Shown one piece after another: positions 1 through 8,454 of a stretch of 11,513 nucleotides of DNA. The DNA is from Willaertia magna (taxonomy: Eukaryota; Heterolobosea; Eutetramitea; Acrasida; Naegleriidae), in the NCBI GenBank assembly GCA_902984215.1, contig CADWAF010005783.1, positions 1 to 11,513 of the forward strand, given 5' to 3'. The notes below the pieces were generated by a model. The model searched no databases and had not been told where the DNA came from. It saw nothing but the letters and a program-made list of their open reading frames with translations. The position numbers were made by a program, and so were the translations under genes. Position 1 is the stretch's first letter. Every line of letters begins with the position of its first letter.

Positions 1-267
1 ATTTAAATAAAATTCATTATTATCATTTACAATAAATGTATAAGAATGATCTGTATCAATAAATTTAATATTTCCAAAATTTAAATAATTAATTTTAATG
101 ATTTTTTCCTTCTCTTCTTCTTTACCTTCATTAACAAAAACATTATTATTAGATGTAACAATAACGAAATGGCTATTTCCATATTTTATAAATTTAATGG
201 TTTGATGGTTTAATGGTGTTAAATCAATACTGAAATCATTTTCACTCCCGACACTAAAGATTTTCAT
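1..267 (-). CDS. RCC1-like repeat protein, N-terminal 89 residues (3' end outside window)
   Basis: The frame opens with ATG at 267 and runs off the left edge with no stop of any kind, giving 89 residues. It begins MKIFSVGSENDF, like the Gly-containing start of an RCC1 blade. Two similar strand pairs follow: IKFIKYGNSHFVIVTSNN (about residues 24-41) and IKFIDTDHSYTFIVND (about 69-84). Both keep the His-hydrophobic core of the RCC1 repeat, but the second lacks the usual Gly. RCC1-type propellers bind small GTPases, chromatin or membranes; nothing here shows which. Eight A's precede the ATG. The terminal repeat of the putative mobile element starts only five bases upstream of the start codon, so the native promoter appears displaced. 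The few Gln codons are CAA. Too little is visible for a specific function. RCC1-like is a fold-level call. Confidence 0.55.
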   Translation of the reverse strand, partial: MKIFSVGSENDFSIDLTPLNHQTIKFIKYGNSHFVIVTSNNNVFVNEGKEEEKEKIIKINYLNFGNIKFIDTDHSYTFIVNDNNEFYLN

Positions 268-272
268 TTTTT

Positions 273-288
273 TTAAGGTGGCAGTAAA
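273..288 (+). repeat. Left terminal inverted repeat
   Basis: TTAAGGTGGCAGTAAA, identical to the reverse complement of 9924-9939. The identity stops after these 16 bases. It lies between the RCC1-like start codon (265-267) and the interior of the element. Confidence 0.7.
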
Positions 289-431
289 TTATAAATTCTT
301 TGGTTGGCGGGAAAAGCTAGTATTAATAGTTACTCTACAGTAACTCTAATAACTTATAGCTTTTCTAAAAAATTTAAGTTTATTGATAGTACATTCACTC
401 ACGTTATTCCTTAATATTTACGATGGTTTCA
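289..431 (+). repeat. Subterminal direct repeat B, left copy
   Basis: This stretch is similar, in the same orientation, to 9027-9197. Shared blocks include ATTATAAATTCTTT, CTAGTATTAATAGTTACTCT, a TTTTCTAAAAA..TTTA block, a TTTATTGATAGTA block and TTAATATTTAC. The copies differ by substitutions and indels, including about 30 extra bases in the right copy, so they are old. The left copy contains a perfect stem GTTACT-CTAC-AGTAAC (329-344). Similarity ends just where the Asn-rich coding frame begins, so this copy probably acts as its leader or promoter. Confidence 0.6.
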
Positions 432-1497
432 AGATAGTCATAATAGCAACTTCAACACTAACAATAATAATAGGGTTCAAGCTAATCCTAGTAATACACC
501 TCTCATCAACAACACACCAGGTCAAGTAGGTCCAGTAAATTCTAGTTTAGCACATAGCCAAGCAGCTAATACTAACAGACAACAGTTACCTCCTAATAAC
601 AACCAAAATACTGTTAATACTTCTATCTTAAATCAAGGGAATGTTGGTTCTCTCTTTCAGTAGATATCTTACAATGTGTCCACCCCAAACCAACAAAGTT
701 TTGTGTTTCATAACACACTCCTTAATCAGGGTTCACCAAATGTTAGAGGTGTATCGAATCCTTTACCAGATTCTAACGTTAACAATAACAATACTGGTAA
801 TAGTTTACAACAGGAATTGATTAATAAACTTCAAGGTACTAATCCTAATCTTCACACAAATTCAAGTTTTCAATTCAGAATCAATAACCAAGATATTAGC
901 AACCAATCAGGTAACAACCTTAGTACCATGTTTAACCTTTTTAGTGGTAACACTAACAAGGCTTTAGAACTTGTAGCTTTTGGTTATAATAAAGAAGATG
1001 TAGAAACAATGAACGCTTTCGATTTGTTTTTTTACTATAGAAAGATGCACAGCCAATTAAATTCTATCTATAATAATGAGGCTGCTTTCTAAAAGAGAAC
1101 AGAATCACTTCTCTTTAAATATCATTCCTACATGAACAACCTAGACGAATTATTGCTATTCACAATAGATAATTACTAACAAATCACTTCAAATGTTATT
1201 AAATTTGATTTTCAAATATATAACTACTTAAGTAGATTGAGGGTTTGCTTGGTGAATTCGTCTGATATTATTGAAAGGCAAAAATTGCAAGAACTTATGA
1301 TTCTGCTTATTGCTTTAAGAAGATTGTCTTTAAAATTTAGTGTAGAAAATAACAACATAAACATAAATTCAAAACTAATTTCATCTTACTTTAAGAGTGA
1401 CACTTTAGAAAGCATTTTTAGTAAGAAATTATCAAAATTAGCTAAAAAACATAAAGAAGGAAAGATGTTAGAAATTATTATTAGTGTGGGAAAATAA
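424..1497 (+). CDS. Asn-rich protein with C-terminal helical region, start unresolved
   Basis: One frame, reading one TAG (661) and TAAs (1090, 1174) as Gln, runs through the interval to a TAA at 1495-1497. About residues 1-165 are low-complexity, rich in Asn, Ser, Gln, Thr and Pro, with scattered Phe-containing pieces such as SFVFHN and SSFQFRI. From about residue 170 it looks folded and helical (ALELVAFGYNKEDVETMNAF, then FQKRTESLLFKYHSYMNN). The layout faintly recalls a degenerate FG-nucleoporin of the Nsp1/Nup62 type, but that is speculation. No in-frame ATG precedes the low-complexity part. An ATG at 423 lies one base out of frame, so a single-base indel may hide the start. The gene is visibly richer in G+C than its neighbours and uses mostly CAA/CAG for Gln, unlike the two big minus-strand genes. 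The stop is uncertain: with TGA as the only stop the frame stays open to 2166. Confidence 0.6.
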
Positions 1498-1501
1498 AAA
1501 T

Positions 1502-1795
1502 AAACAATCCTAATTTAAATTTTCAAGTTTACATATAAACCTATAAATACTCACTAAATTTCATAAAATTTTCGATTTATACGGTAGCATAACAGTTTTC
1601 GAGTGTACTTTAGAACATAACAGTTTTGTGTTTAAATCTTGTAATCAAAATAAAATGATTGCATCAACTAAACCTAAACTAAAGTACAACACTTTTGTTT
1701 GTTGTTATAGAAGTAAATGTAATTCTAGACAAGCAAAGTGTAGATATTAGAGGATTTATAAACTGTTTTTTTTTTATATGCATAAAAAAAACTGA
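1502..1795 (+). CDS. Small Cys-rich frame, possibly the shifted end of the Asn-rich gene
   Basis: In the +2 frame a Cys-rich stretch ends at TGA (1793-1795). It reads FECTLEHNSFVFKSCNQNKM, then NTFVCCYRSKCNSRQAKC. The spacing of Cys, Phe and basic residues is loosely like a small zinc finger of FLYWCH or GCM/WRKY type, but no His/Cys set can be assigned with confidence. No in-frame ATG opens it. The frame is also open upstream, overlapping the last codons of the Asn-rich gene, so it could be that gene's C-terminus after a one-base shift near 1480-1497. It could equally be a small separate or decayed gene. The near-direct repeat CATAACAGTTTT occurs twice within it (about 1588 and 1617). Confidence 0.3.
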
Positions 1796-1862
1796 AGAGA
1801 AGTGAAGGTAAGTTCAGAATTTTGTGGGTTATAAAAGAAAATAAGTTTAGATAAAGAAAATT

Positions 1863-2460
1863 TTATTTTTTTAATACTTCTTTAAGTAGTGTTTTAATCT
1901 CTATTAATTCTTCCTTTAAATCCTTATTGACAACAATTACATTCAATAATTCTTCTTCAATTTTGTCAATTCTTTTAATATCTATTGATTCCTATTTATT
2001 TTCTTTATCATCTAATAACAACTTACACATAGCATATTGTGTAAAATTATCTTCTAAATTTTTAAACATTTCCTCTGTTGTATTTAATGGTTTTGATGAT
2101 TTTGGTTCAATTTCACTACCACTATCTTCATTTTCAATATTATCTATTACTTTTGTTCTCTTTTGAGAATTTGCTTTATTACTTAACTTATTGTGAATAG
2201 TTGTATTTTTATGATAAATGTATTGTTTAATTTGATTTTGAGTTAGCTACATTCATTATATCTTTCATTTGTTGTGTTTCAAAAATTTTATTCTAGTCAC
2301 CTTTATATAATGTATATAATGAAACAATTTGTTTAGATTGTTCATTACTTAATCTTTTTAAATTAGATTTTCTTTTTTTGCTTTTTTGAGATAAAGGAGA
2401 TAGTTCTAATGTTTCTTTATTATTTTCTTAGCTTGGATCTTGACTTTGTGTTTTAGACAT
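1863..2460 (-). pseudogene. Homeobox-like (HTH) DNA-binding protein with C-terminal coiled coil, one frameshift
   Basis: The ATG at 2460 opens a frame with TAA and TAG read as Gln. A basic, Ser-rich start (MSKTQSQDPS, then KSKKRKSNLKR) leads into LSNEQSKQIVSLYTLYKG (about residues 40-57) and, after a one-base frameshift at 2241-2248, TQNQIKQYIYHKN. Together these match the three-helix homeodomain layout, with the last block as the recognition helix. An acidic linker and a C-terminal heptad-like helix (IEEELLNVIVVNKDLKEELI) follow, ending at TAA 1863-1865. Removing one base gives a 198-residue protein. PIF/Harbinger transposons encode a second, Myb/SANT-like DNA-binding protein beside the transposase. 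This gene is divergent from the DDE_4 transposase with 21 bp between start codons, so I infer that role. The frameshift is not in a homopolymer, so true decay is likely. Confidence 0.6.
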
Positions 2461-2481
2461 TTTTTCATCATTTAAAAAAAA
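2461..2481. promoter_or_regulatory. Divergent 21-bp intergenic region
   Basis: Only 21 bases separate the ATG of the minus-strand homeobox-like gene from the ATG at 2482. The sequence is T-rich on the left and A-rich on the right (nine A's just before the plus-strand ATG), giving each gene an A-rich leader. Shared regulation of the pair is an inference from the spacing. No defined motif is seen. Confidence 0.35.
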
Positions 2482-3375
2482 ATGATTTCAAAAAGAAAAC
2501 AAAAGTTACTTTCATTAATTATTCTTAATCAAATAATTATCACAAATATAATTATGCATGAAATGATTGATAAAAATTATATTTATTATCCTTTTTCTTT
2601 TTGGAAAAAAGCTATTTTTATAAATGTTGGTAAAGGTAGAGGAAAAATTAAAAGTAAAACATATTTTAAATTTAAACCAATAGATGTTTACAATATTTTT
2701 AGTAAAGATGAAAAATTATTTTAAAAAAGAACTTTTCTTAGCAAAGATTTATTTGATTTAATGATTAATGATTTAAAAAACGAAAAAGTTGATAAAAAAA
2801 ATTATGAGTTATCTAAAATTTTAAATGTAACATTTGAATACAAAATTTTATTAGTTTTACAATGAATAATACATTATGAAAGATATTATTGTCTTTCATT
2901 ACAATTTAGAATTTCAGAATTTGCTATTTCTGAAATAATTAATGAAACTATTCCATTTTTAGTAAATTATTTTTTAAAATTTATTCCTCATCAACGTATT
3001 AGTGAAAAAACATCATTTATGAGTAGTAGGATTATATTTATTATTGATAGCACTATTACTCTAATTAGAAGACCAAGTGAAAATCAAATTTCTTTCTACC
3101 ATTTAGATAAATTAAAACATTTTATAAATACCTTTTTATTAGTATATTTTAATGATAATATAATTACTGTTTTAACTAACTATTCTGGTCATTTAACAGA
3201 TTTTGCATGTACTAGAGAGAATGAATTATTTAAATCTTTGTGTAAAAACAATTTTGCTTTATTAGACACAGGATTTAGGTTTATTGATTATTGTGTAACA
3301 GGTTTAGAGGTAAATGAAATTAAAAGTAGTAAAGATGTACTTTTTGATGTAATCCACTGTTTTTTTTTCATTTAA
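2482..3375 (+). pseudogene. DDE_4-type transposase remnant (PIF/Harbinger or IS5-like), internal TGA and lost C-terminus
   Basis: ATG 2482 starts a frame of 297 codons with one TAA (2722, Gln) and one TGA (2863-2865). Residues about 119-160 form the helix-turn-helix of this family: ILLVLQ-TGA-IIHYERYY, then RISEFAISEIINETIPFL. The catalytic fold follows: FIIDSTITLIRRPS (D189, matching the family's DGT motif), NQISFYHLDKLKHF, then NYSGHLTDFACTREN (D240, matching GSTHD) and FALLDTGF (matching LADKGY). The normal continuation, with the last catalytic acid in an R-x-x-x-E-type helix, is absent. After FRFIDYCV the frame drifts into sequence that overlaps the 3' end of the opposite gene. The TGA lies where relatives commonly have Trp in an L-x-W-L-R pattern. 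It is therefore probably inactive. Adding the homeobox-like partner, PIF/Harbinger is the best family guess. Confidence 0.75.
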
Positions 3376-5007
3376 TAAATAATCCACAATATTCTTTTCA
3401 TACTTCTCTTTGAGAAACTTATAACTTTTCTTGTAAAAAGAAGCTACTTCTAAAATGTTTGATAGTTCATTTAAATTTTTTTATTAAAATGAAAATCTTT
3501 ACGTAAAAATTCAAATAACTGTTTTTATACACTATTAGTTTCAAAAAAATTGTTTGAAAAACTTGAAACTTTTAAAATGTGTTCAATAATTACTTGTTGT
3601 AGTATTGTTTCTAAAATAGTTACAGATTCTTTAACAATAAGTTCTTTTTGAATAGATAATATTGTAATTACTGATGTTTATACTTATTGTTGTACTAGTA
3701 AAGTTACTAGTGGTTATAAAGTTACTAGTGATTGTAAAGTTACTGGTGGTTGTAAAGTTACTGGTGGTTATAAAGTTAATAGTAGTGTAAAATTCTTTTT
3801 AACAATTCTTGAATTGTTTAAAAGTCCACTAGAGCCAATTTTCTTAAATAAATATATAGGATGAATTTCTAATTCAGTTTTACTTCTCAATTCCATTTCT
3901 TTAATCTTTTCACAGTTATTATAAAATACAGTATCTTTAATTAAATATTTATCTTCTACTTTTAATACAACTTTTGCTATCTTTCTTTTACCTATATAGT
4001 AATTTCTAAACAATTCCTTCGCTTCAATTTCAAAATAATATAATAATATTTCCTTTGTAACAACATTAAATGTTTCTTGTTTAATAAATATTGCTATTTA
4101 TACTTCATCATCTATATCTAATTTATCAGTATTTAGATATTTTAATTTTTTGTTCTTTTAATAAACTTAATTAAAATCAAAATGTTTTTAAATATATTAA
4201 AAGCATCAACAAATATAGCAAGTTCTACATTATCTAAAGATTTAATAAAAATAATTAAATCTTTCTAAGTTCTTATAGTAAAGTTTCCCAAAATAGTTGT
4301 ATTACTTTTTGAAAGGGTTTTAAAAAAGTTGTAAATAGTATATAAAATTACAATGTAAGTTTTTTTACTCTTTAAAATAAATGTTGCTTTTTTTTTCATT
4401 AACTATATATAAAAAGTCTAATACTAATATTATACTTATTAATAGTTCATCAATTTCTCTTGCCATAACTTTAAATATGAAATTAGTACGAATTGTTAAT
4501 GAAATTGTTCTTAAATTTAATTAATAATGAATACCATATTTTTCTTCTTTTTCTTCAAATAAATCATCCTGTTCATCATTCAAATCATTTTCTTCATCAA
4601 CTTCTTGTATTTCATAATCTTTATTTTGTTGAATTTCTTTTTCTTTATTGAAATTAATTTTCACTATTTCTTCTTGTTAAGTTTCTTGTAATTAATGAAA
4701 ACTAGAAAAATCATAGTTCTCTTGAAGTTTGTTTATGTTAAAGTTATTAATTTGTTCTTTTTTACTTTTTTTTTAATTGAAACAGTAGATACTTTAGAAG
4801 GTTCTTTAACAATTACCTTACTTTCCAATTTTTTAAAAAACAATTTTTTGTTGTTTTAACAATTTTTTAAAACTAAAGAAACTTTCTCATTTTGCGTTTT
4901 GCTTCTTCAATTGATTTTAACCTTTCTATTTGTTTCACGAATTTGTTTACTTTAGGTTTTCTTGTACATTTTGGTCTTTCTTTATTGTTATCTTATTGTC
5001 TTAGCAT
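3304..5007 (-). pseudogene. Large unrecognised protein with basic start, acidic linker and helical body; five single-base indels
   Basis: ATG 5007 begins MLRQQDNNKERPKCTRKPK, a Lys/Arg-rich segment, then SIEEAKRK. An acidic stretch follows (about 4620-4535, IQEVDEENDLNDEQDDL). The rest is helical: VMAREIDELLISIILVLDFL, DLIIFIKSLDNVELAIFVDA, TFNVVTKEILLYYFEIEAKE, then a proline-containing hexapeptide repeat (3700-3787) and a C-terminal helical part with KSYKFLKEKYEKNIVDYLL. The frame is kept only by allowing one-base changes in the T runs (plus strand) at 4890-4893, 4758-4763, 4388-4396, 4146-4151 and 3476-3482. Four need one more A on the coding strand and one needs one less. With these the length is 569 codons. 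About a dozen TAA/TAG read as Gln. The end, TAA 3304-3306, lies within the transposase remnant. I do not recognise the family. It follows the gene at 5035-7066 by 27 bp. Confidence 0.5.
3700..3787 (-). repeat. 18-bp tandem repeat, four units plus a partial, coding a hexapeptide repeat
   Basis: Units begin at 3700, 3718, 3736 and 3754, with a diverged partial at 3772; the plus strand starts each with AAAGTTACT. On the minus strand they read QPPVTL, QPPVTL, QSLVTL, QPLVTL. The Gln codon is TAA in the outer units and CAA in the inner ones. The repeat length keeps the reading frame, which supports both coding and the TAA=Gln reading. Confidence 0.85.
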
Positions 5008-5034
5008 TTTTTTCCTTCAAATTTATTGTAAAGT

Positions 5035-7066
5035 TCATTCAATAATTTGTTTTATTATTATAAAGAGAGGAGATGAAAAAACAATATATTAATCTTGACA
5101 CACCATATCTATATTTGACAGTTTTTTATTTACCATAATTGTTTTCAAATAACTTTTGATATATCTAGTTTTGTTACGAAAAAACTCAAATAATCTAATT
5201 GTATACCTACGATTGTAAAAATAACTCAGTAATAAATTCTTGAACAAATGTTCTCTTAATTGGTTTCTGGAAGAAAATGGTGTAAAAAATTTACAAACTA
5301 TATGATTACTATTTTTAAGTCTTATACGTTCACTAGGAAAATCTAAAAATCTAAGTACAACATTAGCTGAACTGTAATTAAATGAATAACTATATTAGCT
5401 ATCTTGATCAAATACAAAAATAGAAAATAATAGTTCTTCTTTAACTAAAATATTCAAATTATGGTTCGTATTATTCACTATTTTGCTTTTAACAAACGAG
5501 AAAATAAAACATATATTTTGTTTTAATTCTTTACACAAATAACGACGCACAATTGCTACATATTGAATAATGTTTATCAATCTTTTCTACATTAAGCATC
5601 TAAGGTTAAGACCTTGAGTAAATAAATAAGTGTTAACAATTTCAGAAAACACAAAACAAAAGTTTTTATATTTTTCTAAAATGTTATTTAACTTGTTTAA
5701 ATAATTTTCTACTTGTGTTTCAGCTCTATTGAAATCTTTTTTAAAAATAAGCAAATTCTAAAACCTAAAATACATAACATATTATTTTTTTTAACAATTT
5801 GTTATTACTTTCAGTCATTATTTCTGTTAAATATAGCGTAATTGGAGAGCATTGTTATAAATCAAAAAACGTTGATGATTTATAAATATTATAATTGTTA
5901 ATCAAATCAAAAATTATATGATTTGAATCATTCTTAATAATATATCTTCTGTTGTTTGAAGTTACTAAAAAACACATATTGTAATTTATATGAGCAAATA
6001 CTTTAAATGTATTGATTTTGAGCTTTTTAAATAAAGTAAATATTATTTTTGGTAAATTCTTAATAAAATCTCTATTTCTTTCATATAATTTGTTGAAATA
6101 ATATATATAATATTCTTCTTTTTCTCTTAAAATAAACAATAAACCGTACTCACTTTTGTTTACCCATTTATCAATAATGTTATTAATTACATTGTAATAT
6201 TTATAAACATTTAAATATTCATTTCTACTAAATCTTGCATCTTCATATTTACTAATTTCAAGTAAATGGTTACTAATTAGTTTTTTACTAATTCTATATA
6301 TTTGTCCATCAGTTCGCTGAAAATAATATAATATAAAGTCATACTTATGATCTTGTTGTTTATTCACATATTTGTCGAGAAATGATTTTAATGTCATGTT
6401 AGAATAAATTGATTCTTTATAAACAGTCGGTTCTCTAGTATATACTTTTAATGCTTTAATAAGTATTCGTTACACTAAATTAAATTTCAGTTCTTTTGTT
6501 TCTCTTTTTGTTTGTGTTGACAATTTTACTTTATCAACTCTCTTTCTTTTCTCTAATATTTGTCTTCTAAATAATATTTTTAATGATAGCTTTAACTGTA
6601 AACATTATTGTTTATCTCTTCTTTATATATTAGGAACACCATAAAAATAATAGTATTCCCTTAATACATTCTTTTTTTTCTTTGAATTTAGTTCAACTTT
6701 ATTGGAAGAATATTCTTTTCTTCTTTTAAAACAAGGTTGATTAAAATTTGACTTATGTTCTGGAAGAGAAGATGATTAATTATTACTTAAAGTTGGCCAT
6801 CTATTTGTTGGAGGAGGAAGTTGTTGATAAGTATTTATTGGAGGAGGTAGAAGTTGATTAGAACTTGATGTATGTCGTGGAGGAGGAGGTAGTTAATTAT
6901 TACTTAAAGTTGGCCATCTGATTGTTGTTAAAGGAGGAAGTTGTTGATCAAATGTTGGCCATTTTAATTTTTTTTCTTTTTCTTTAGGAGGAGAAGGTGG
7001 TTGATCATTTGATAAGTTGTAATGAAAATATCTTGTTTTGCAACCTTTATATATTGTTGTTGTTTT
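5035..7066 (-). CDS. Large unrecognised protein: proline-rich start, basic region, long folded body; one indel
   Basis: The frame is open under TAR=Gln from about 7066 to the TGA at 5035-5037, with about ten in-frame TAA/TAG and no internal TGA. It starts in a Pro-rich region (about residues 25-120) with a duplicated RWPTLSNNQ block. A strongly basic region follows (FKRRKEYSSNK, KILFRRQILEKRKRVDKVK). The body is rich in Tyr, Phe, Asn and Lys, for example MTLKSFLDKYVNKQQDHKYD (start 6397), FNRAETQVENYLNKLNNILE and VVLRFLDFPSERIRLKNSNH. It ends VFSSPLFIIIKQIIE. One extra base near 5743-5748, in a T/A run, must be skipped. With that the length is 677 codons. There is no in-frame ATG before 6397, so the true start may be in an upstream exon or behind another indel; the shortest ATG-started form begins at 6397. 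The family is not recognised. The next gene starts 27 bp downstream, so the two may be co-expressed. Confidence 0.55.
6776..6919 (-). repeat. Duplicated 27-bp blocks in the proline-rich coding region
   Basis: Positions 6776-6802 and 6893-6919 are identical over 27 bases, 117 bp (39 codons) apart. Both are followed by similar GGAGGAAGTTGTTGAT sequence. On the minus strand they encode WPTLSNNQ flanked by QQLPP segments, so the Pro-rich region grew by an in-frame duplication of about 39 residues. Confidence 0.75.
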
Positions 7067-7069
7067 ATT

Positions 7070-8240
7070 TTTTTAAAATAAATTATTTAATATTTGTATG
7101 ATTTGTTTTTTTTAAATTAATAATTATTTTAAATGTTTTTATTGATGTATATTTGTTATTATGTTATTTGTATTTTTATTTAGTATTAAAAATGTATTTT
7201 TATGTACAATTATTATTTAATATTATTTTTATAAATGAAAATAAAAATTTTATTAATTTAATTTAAAAACAAAATATTTTTACTTGTTTTAAATAAATTA
7301 AAATAATTTTAACATTAACATTAATAAATAAATGTTATTTATTACAAAAAATTATATAAATTTATATAGGTTTTAACGGATTTAATTTATTTTTTAGTTT
7401 ATTTTTTAGCATTAATTTTTAAATTTTATTTTATTTAAATATAAAAAACTAATAAAATCTTATTTTATACTATCTAAAAAATAATAATAAAATAAAAATG
7501 AAAAAACAAGGAAAAAAAAAGTTTTTTTATTAAAAATCTTAAAAACTGTATAAATTTATAGAGTTTTTTGAATTAAAGAATATAAATTTATATAGTTGCA
7601 AACTAAATAGTTTATTTGTTTTACAGATTTTTTTATCTACTATAATAAATTTAAGTCTATTATAATAAATTTAAGTCTGTACATATTTTTAAAAATTTAA
7701 AAACTATATAAATTTATACTTTTTTTAATTTCTTTTTAAGATTTAGAAATAACAGTAATAATTTTAAATAAAAAAGAACTCAATTTAAAAATATTAACAT
7801 TTGTATATAATTTTTATAATTTTTTTAAAACTTTTTACACTAAATATTATGTATAACTTAATAATTCTATAATTATACATATAAAAAACAAACATTAATC
7901 CTTATACAAAATATTAAAAATAAATACTTTTTAAATTTTTAATCTATTCTAAAAAGCTGTTTCAATTTATAGTAATTAATAATAAAATAAAAAAAATAAT
8001 TACAATTAAAGAAATAGTGTTTTAAAATTTAAATAAATTAATAAATAAATAAATTAACAATAATTACAAGTACTTTACAGATAAAATTATATAATTAACA
8101 GTATAATTTATATAAATTTTACAAATTTTTATAAAAAAACCGTTGTTTTTTTTTCTTTAAAAAAACTATGAAACTACTAAGAAAAATTTTTAATATTCGT
8201 TTTATCTTAATTGTTGTTACTTTAAGTAAAAATTAAATTT
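7070..8240. other. Gene-free, almost pure A+T stretch
   Basis: No coherent coding frame is seen on either strand; the sequence is long runs of A, T and AT words with very few G or C. The word TATAAATTTATA or a close variant recurs (about 7353, 7546, 7577, 7706). It lies upstream of the long minus-strand gene and downstream of the right-end repeats. It may be intergenic spacer holding promoter material, or a scaffold or replication region. Nothing in it decides between these. Confidence 0.6.
7637..7676 (+). repeat. 20-bp tandem duplication
   Basis: Two adjacent copies, 7637-7656 and 7657-7676, of CTAYTATAATAAATTTAAGT (Y is C in the first copy and T in the second). This is a local duplication within the A+T-rich spacer, and no function can be assigned. 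Confidence 0.8.
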
Positions 8241-8454
8241 TTAATTTTTTTAAAATAGTTATTATTTTCTTTGCAATAAAGGATAACTTTGTATTTATTT
8301 AGAATGATCTATTAAGGAAGTTAAAAAGAGTACAAAGAAAATCTATAACAAATTAGATAAAAAAGATTAAATCTAGAGACTTTTTTCAATTTTTGCAGTA
8401 CATAATTAAATTGATTATATGAGGTCAATAATATATTAGGCTTATTATAGTTGA

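Noticed and set aside
676..1092. A separate short gene starting at GTG 676
   Set aside because: The same frame continues in both directions through TAG 661 and TAA 1090 with matching composition, so this is a segment of one longer Asn-rich gene.
1927..2166. Plus-strand frame MTTITFNNSSSILSILLISI
   Set aside because: It is antisense to the homeobox-like gene, whose minus-strand reading has the clearer domain and coiled coil. The long TGA-free frame here reflects low TGA frequency opposite that gene.
3304..3375. Minus-strand gene read further through TAA 3304 into the transposase
   Set aside because: Beyond that TAA the frame is antisense to the recognisable catalytic motifs, which show the plus strand to be the coding one there.
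4892..5092. Plus-strand Ser/Leu/Phe-rich frame resembling a membrane peptide
   Set aside because: It is the shadow of the basic N-terminus of the minus-strand gene and of the end of its neighbour.
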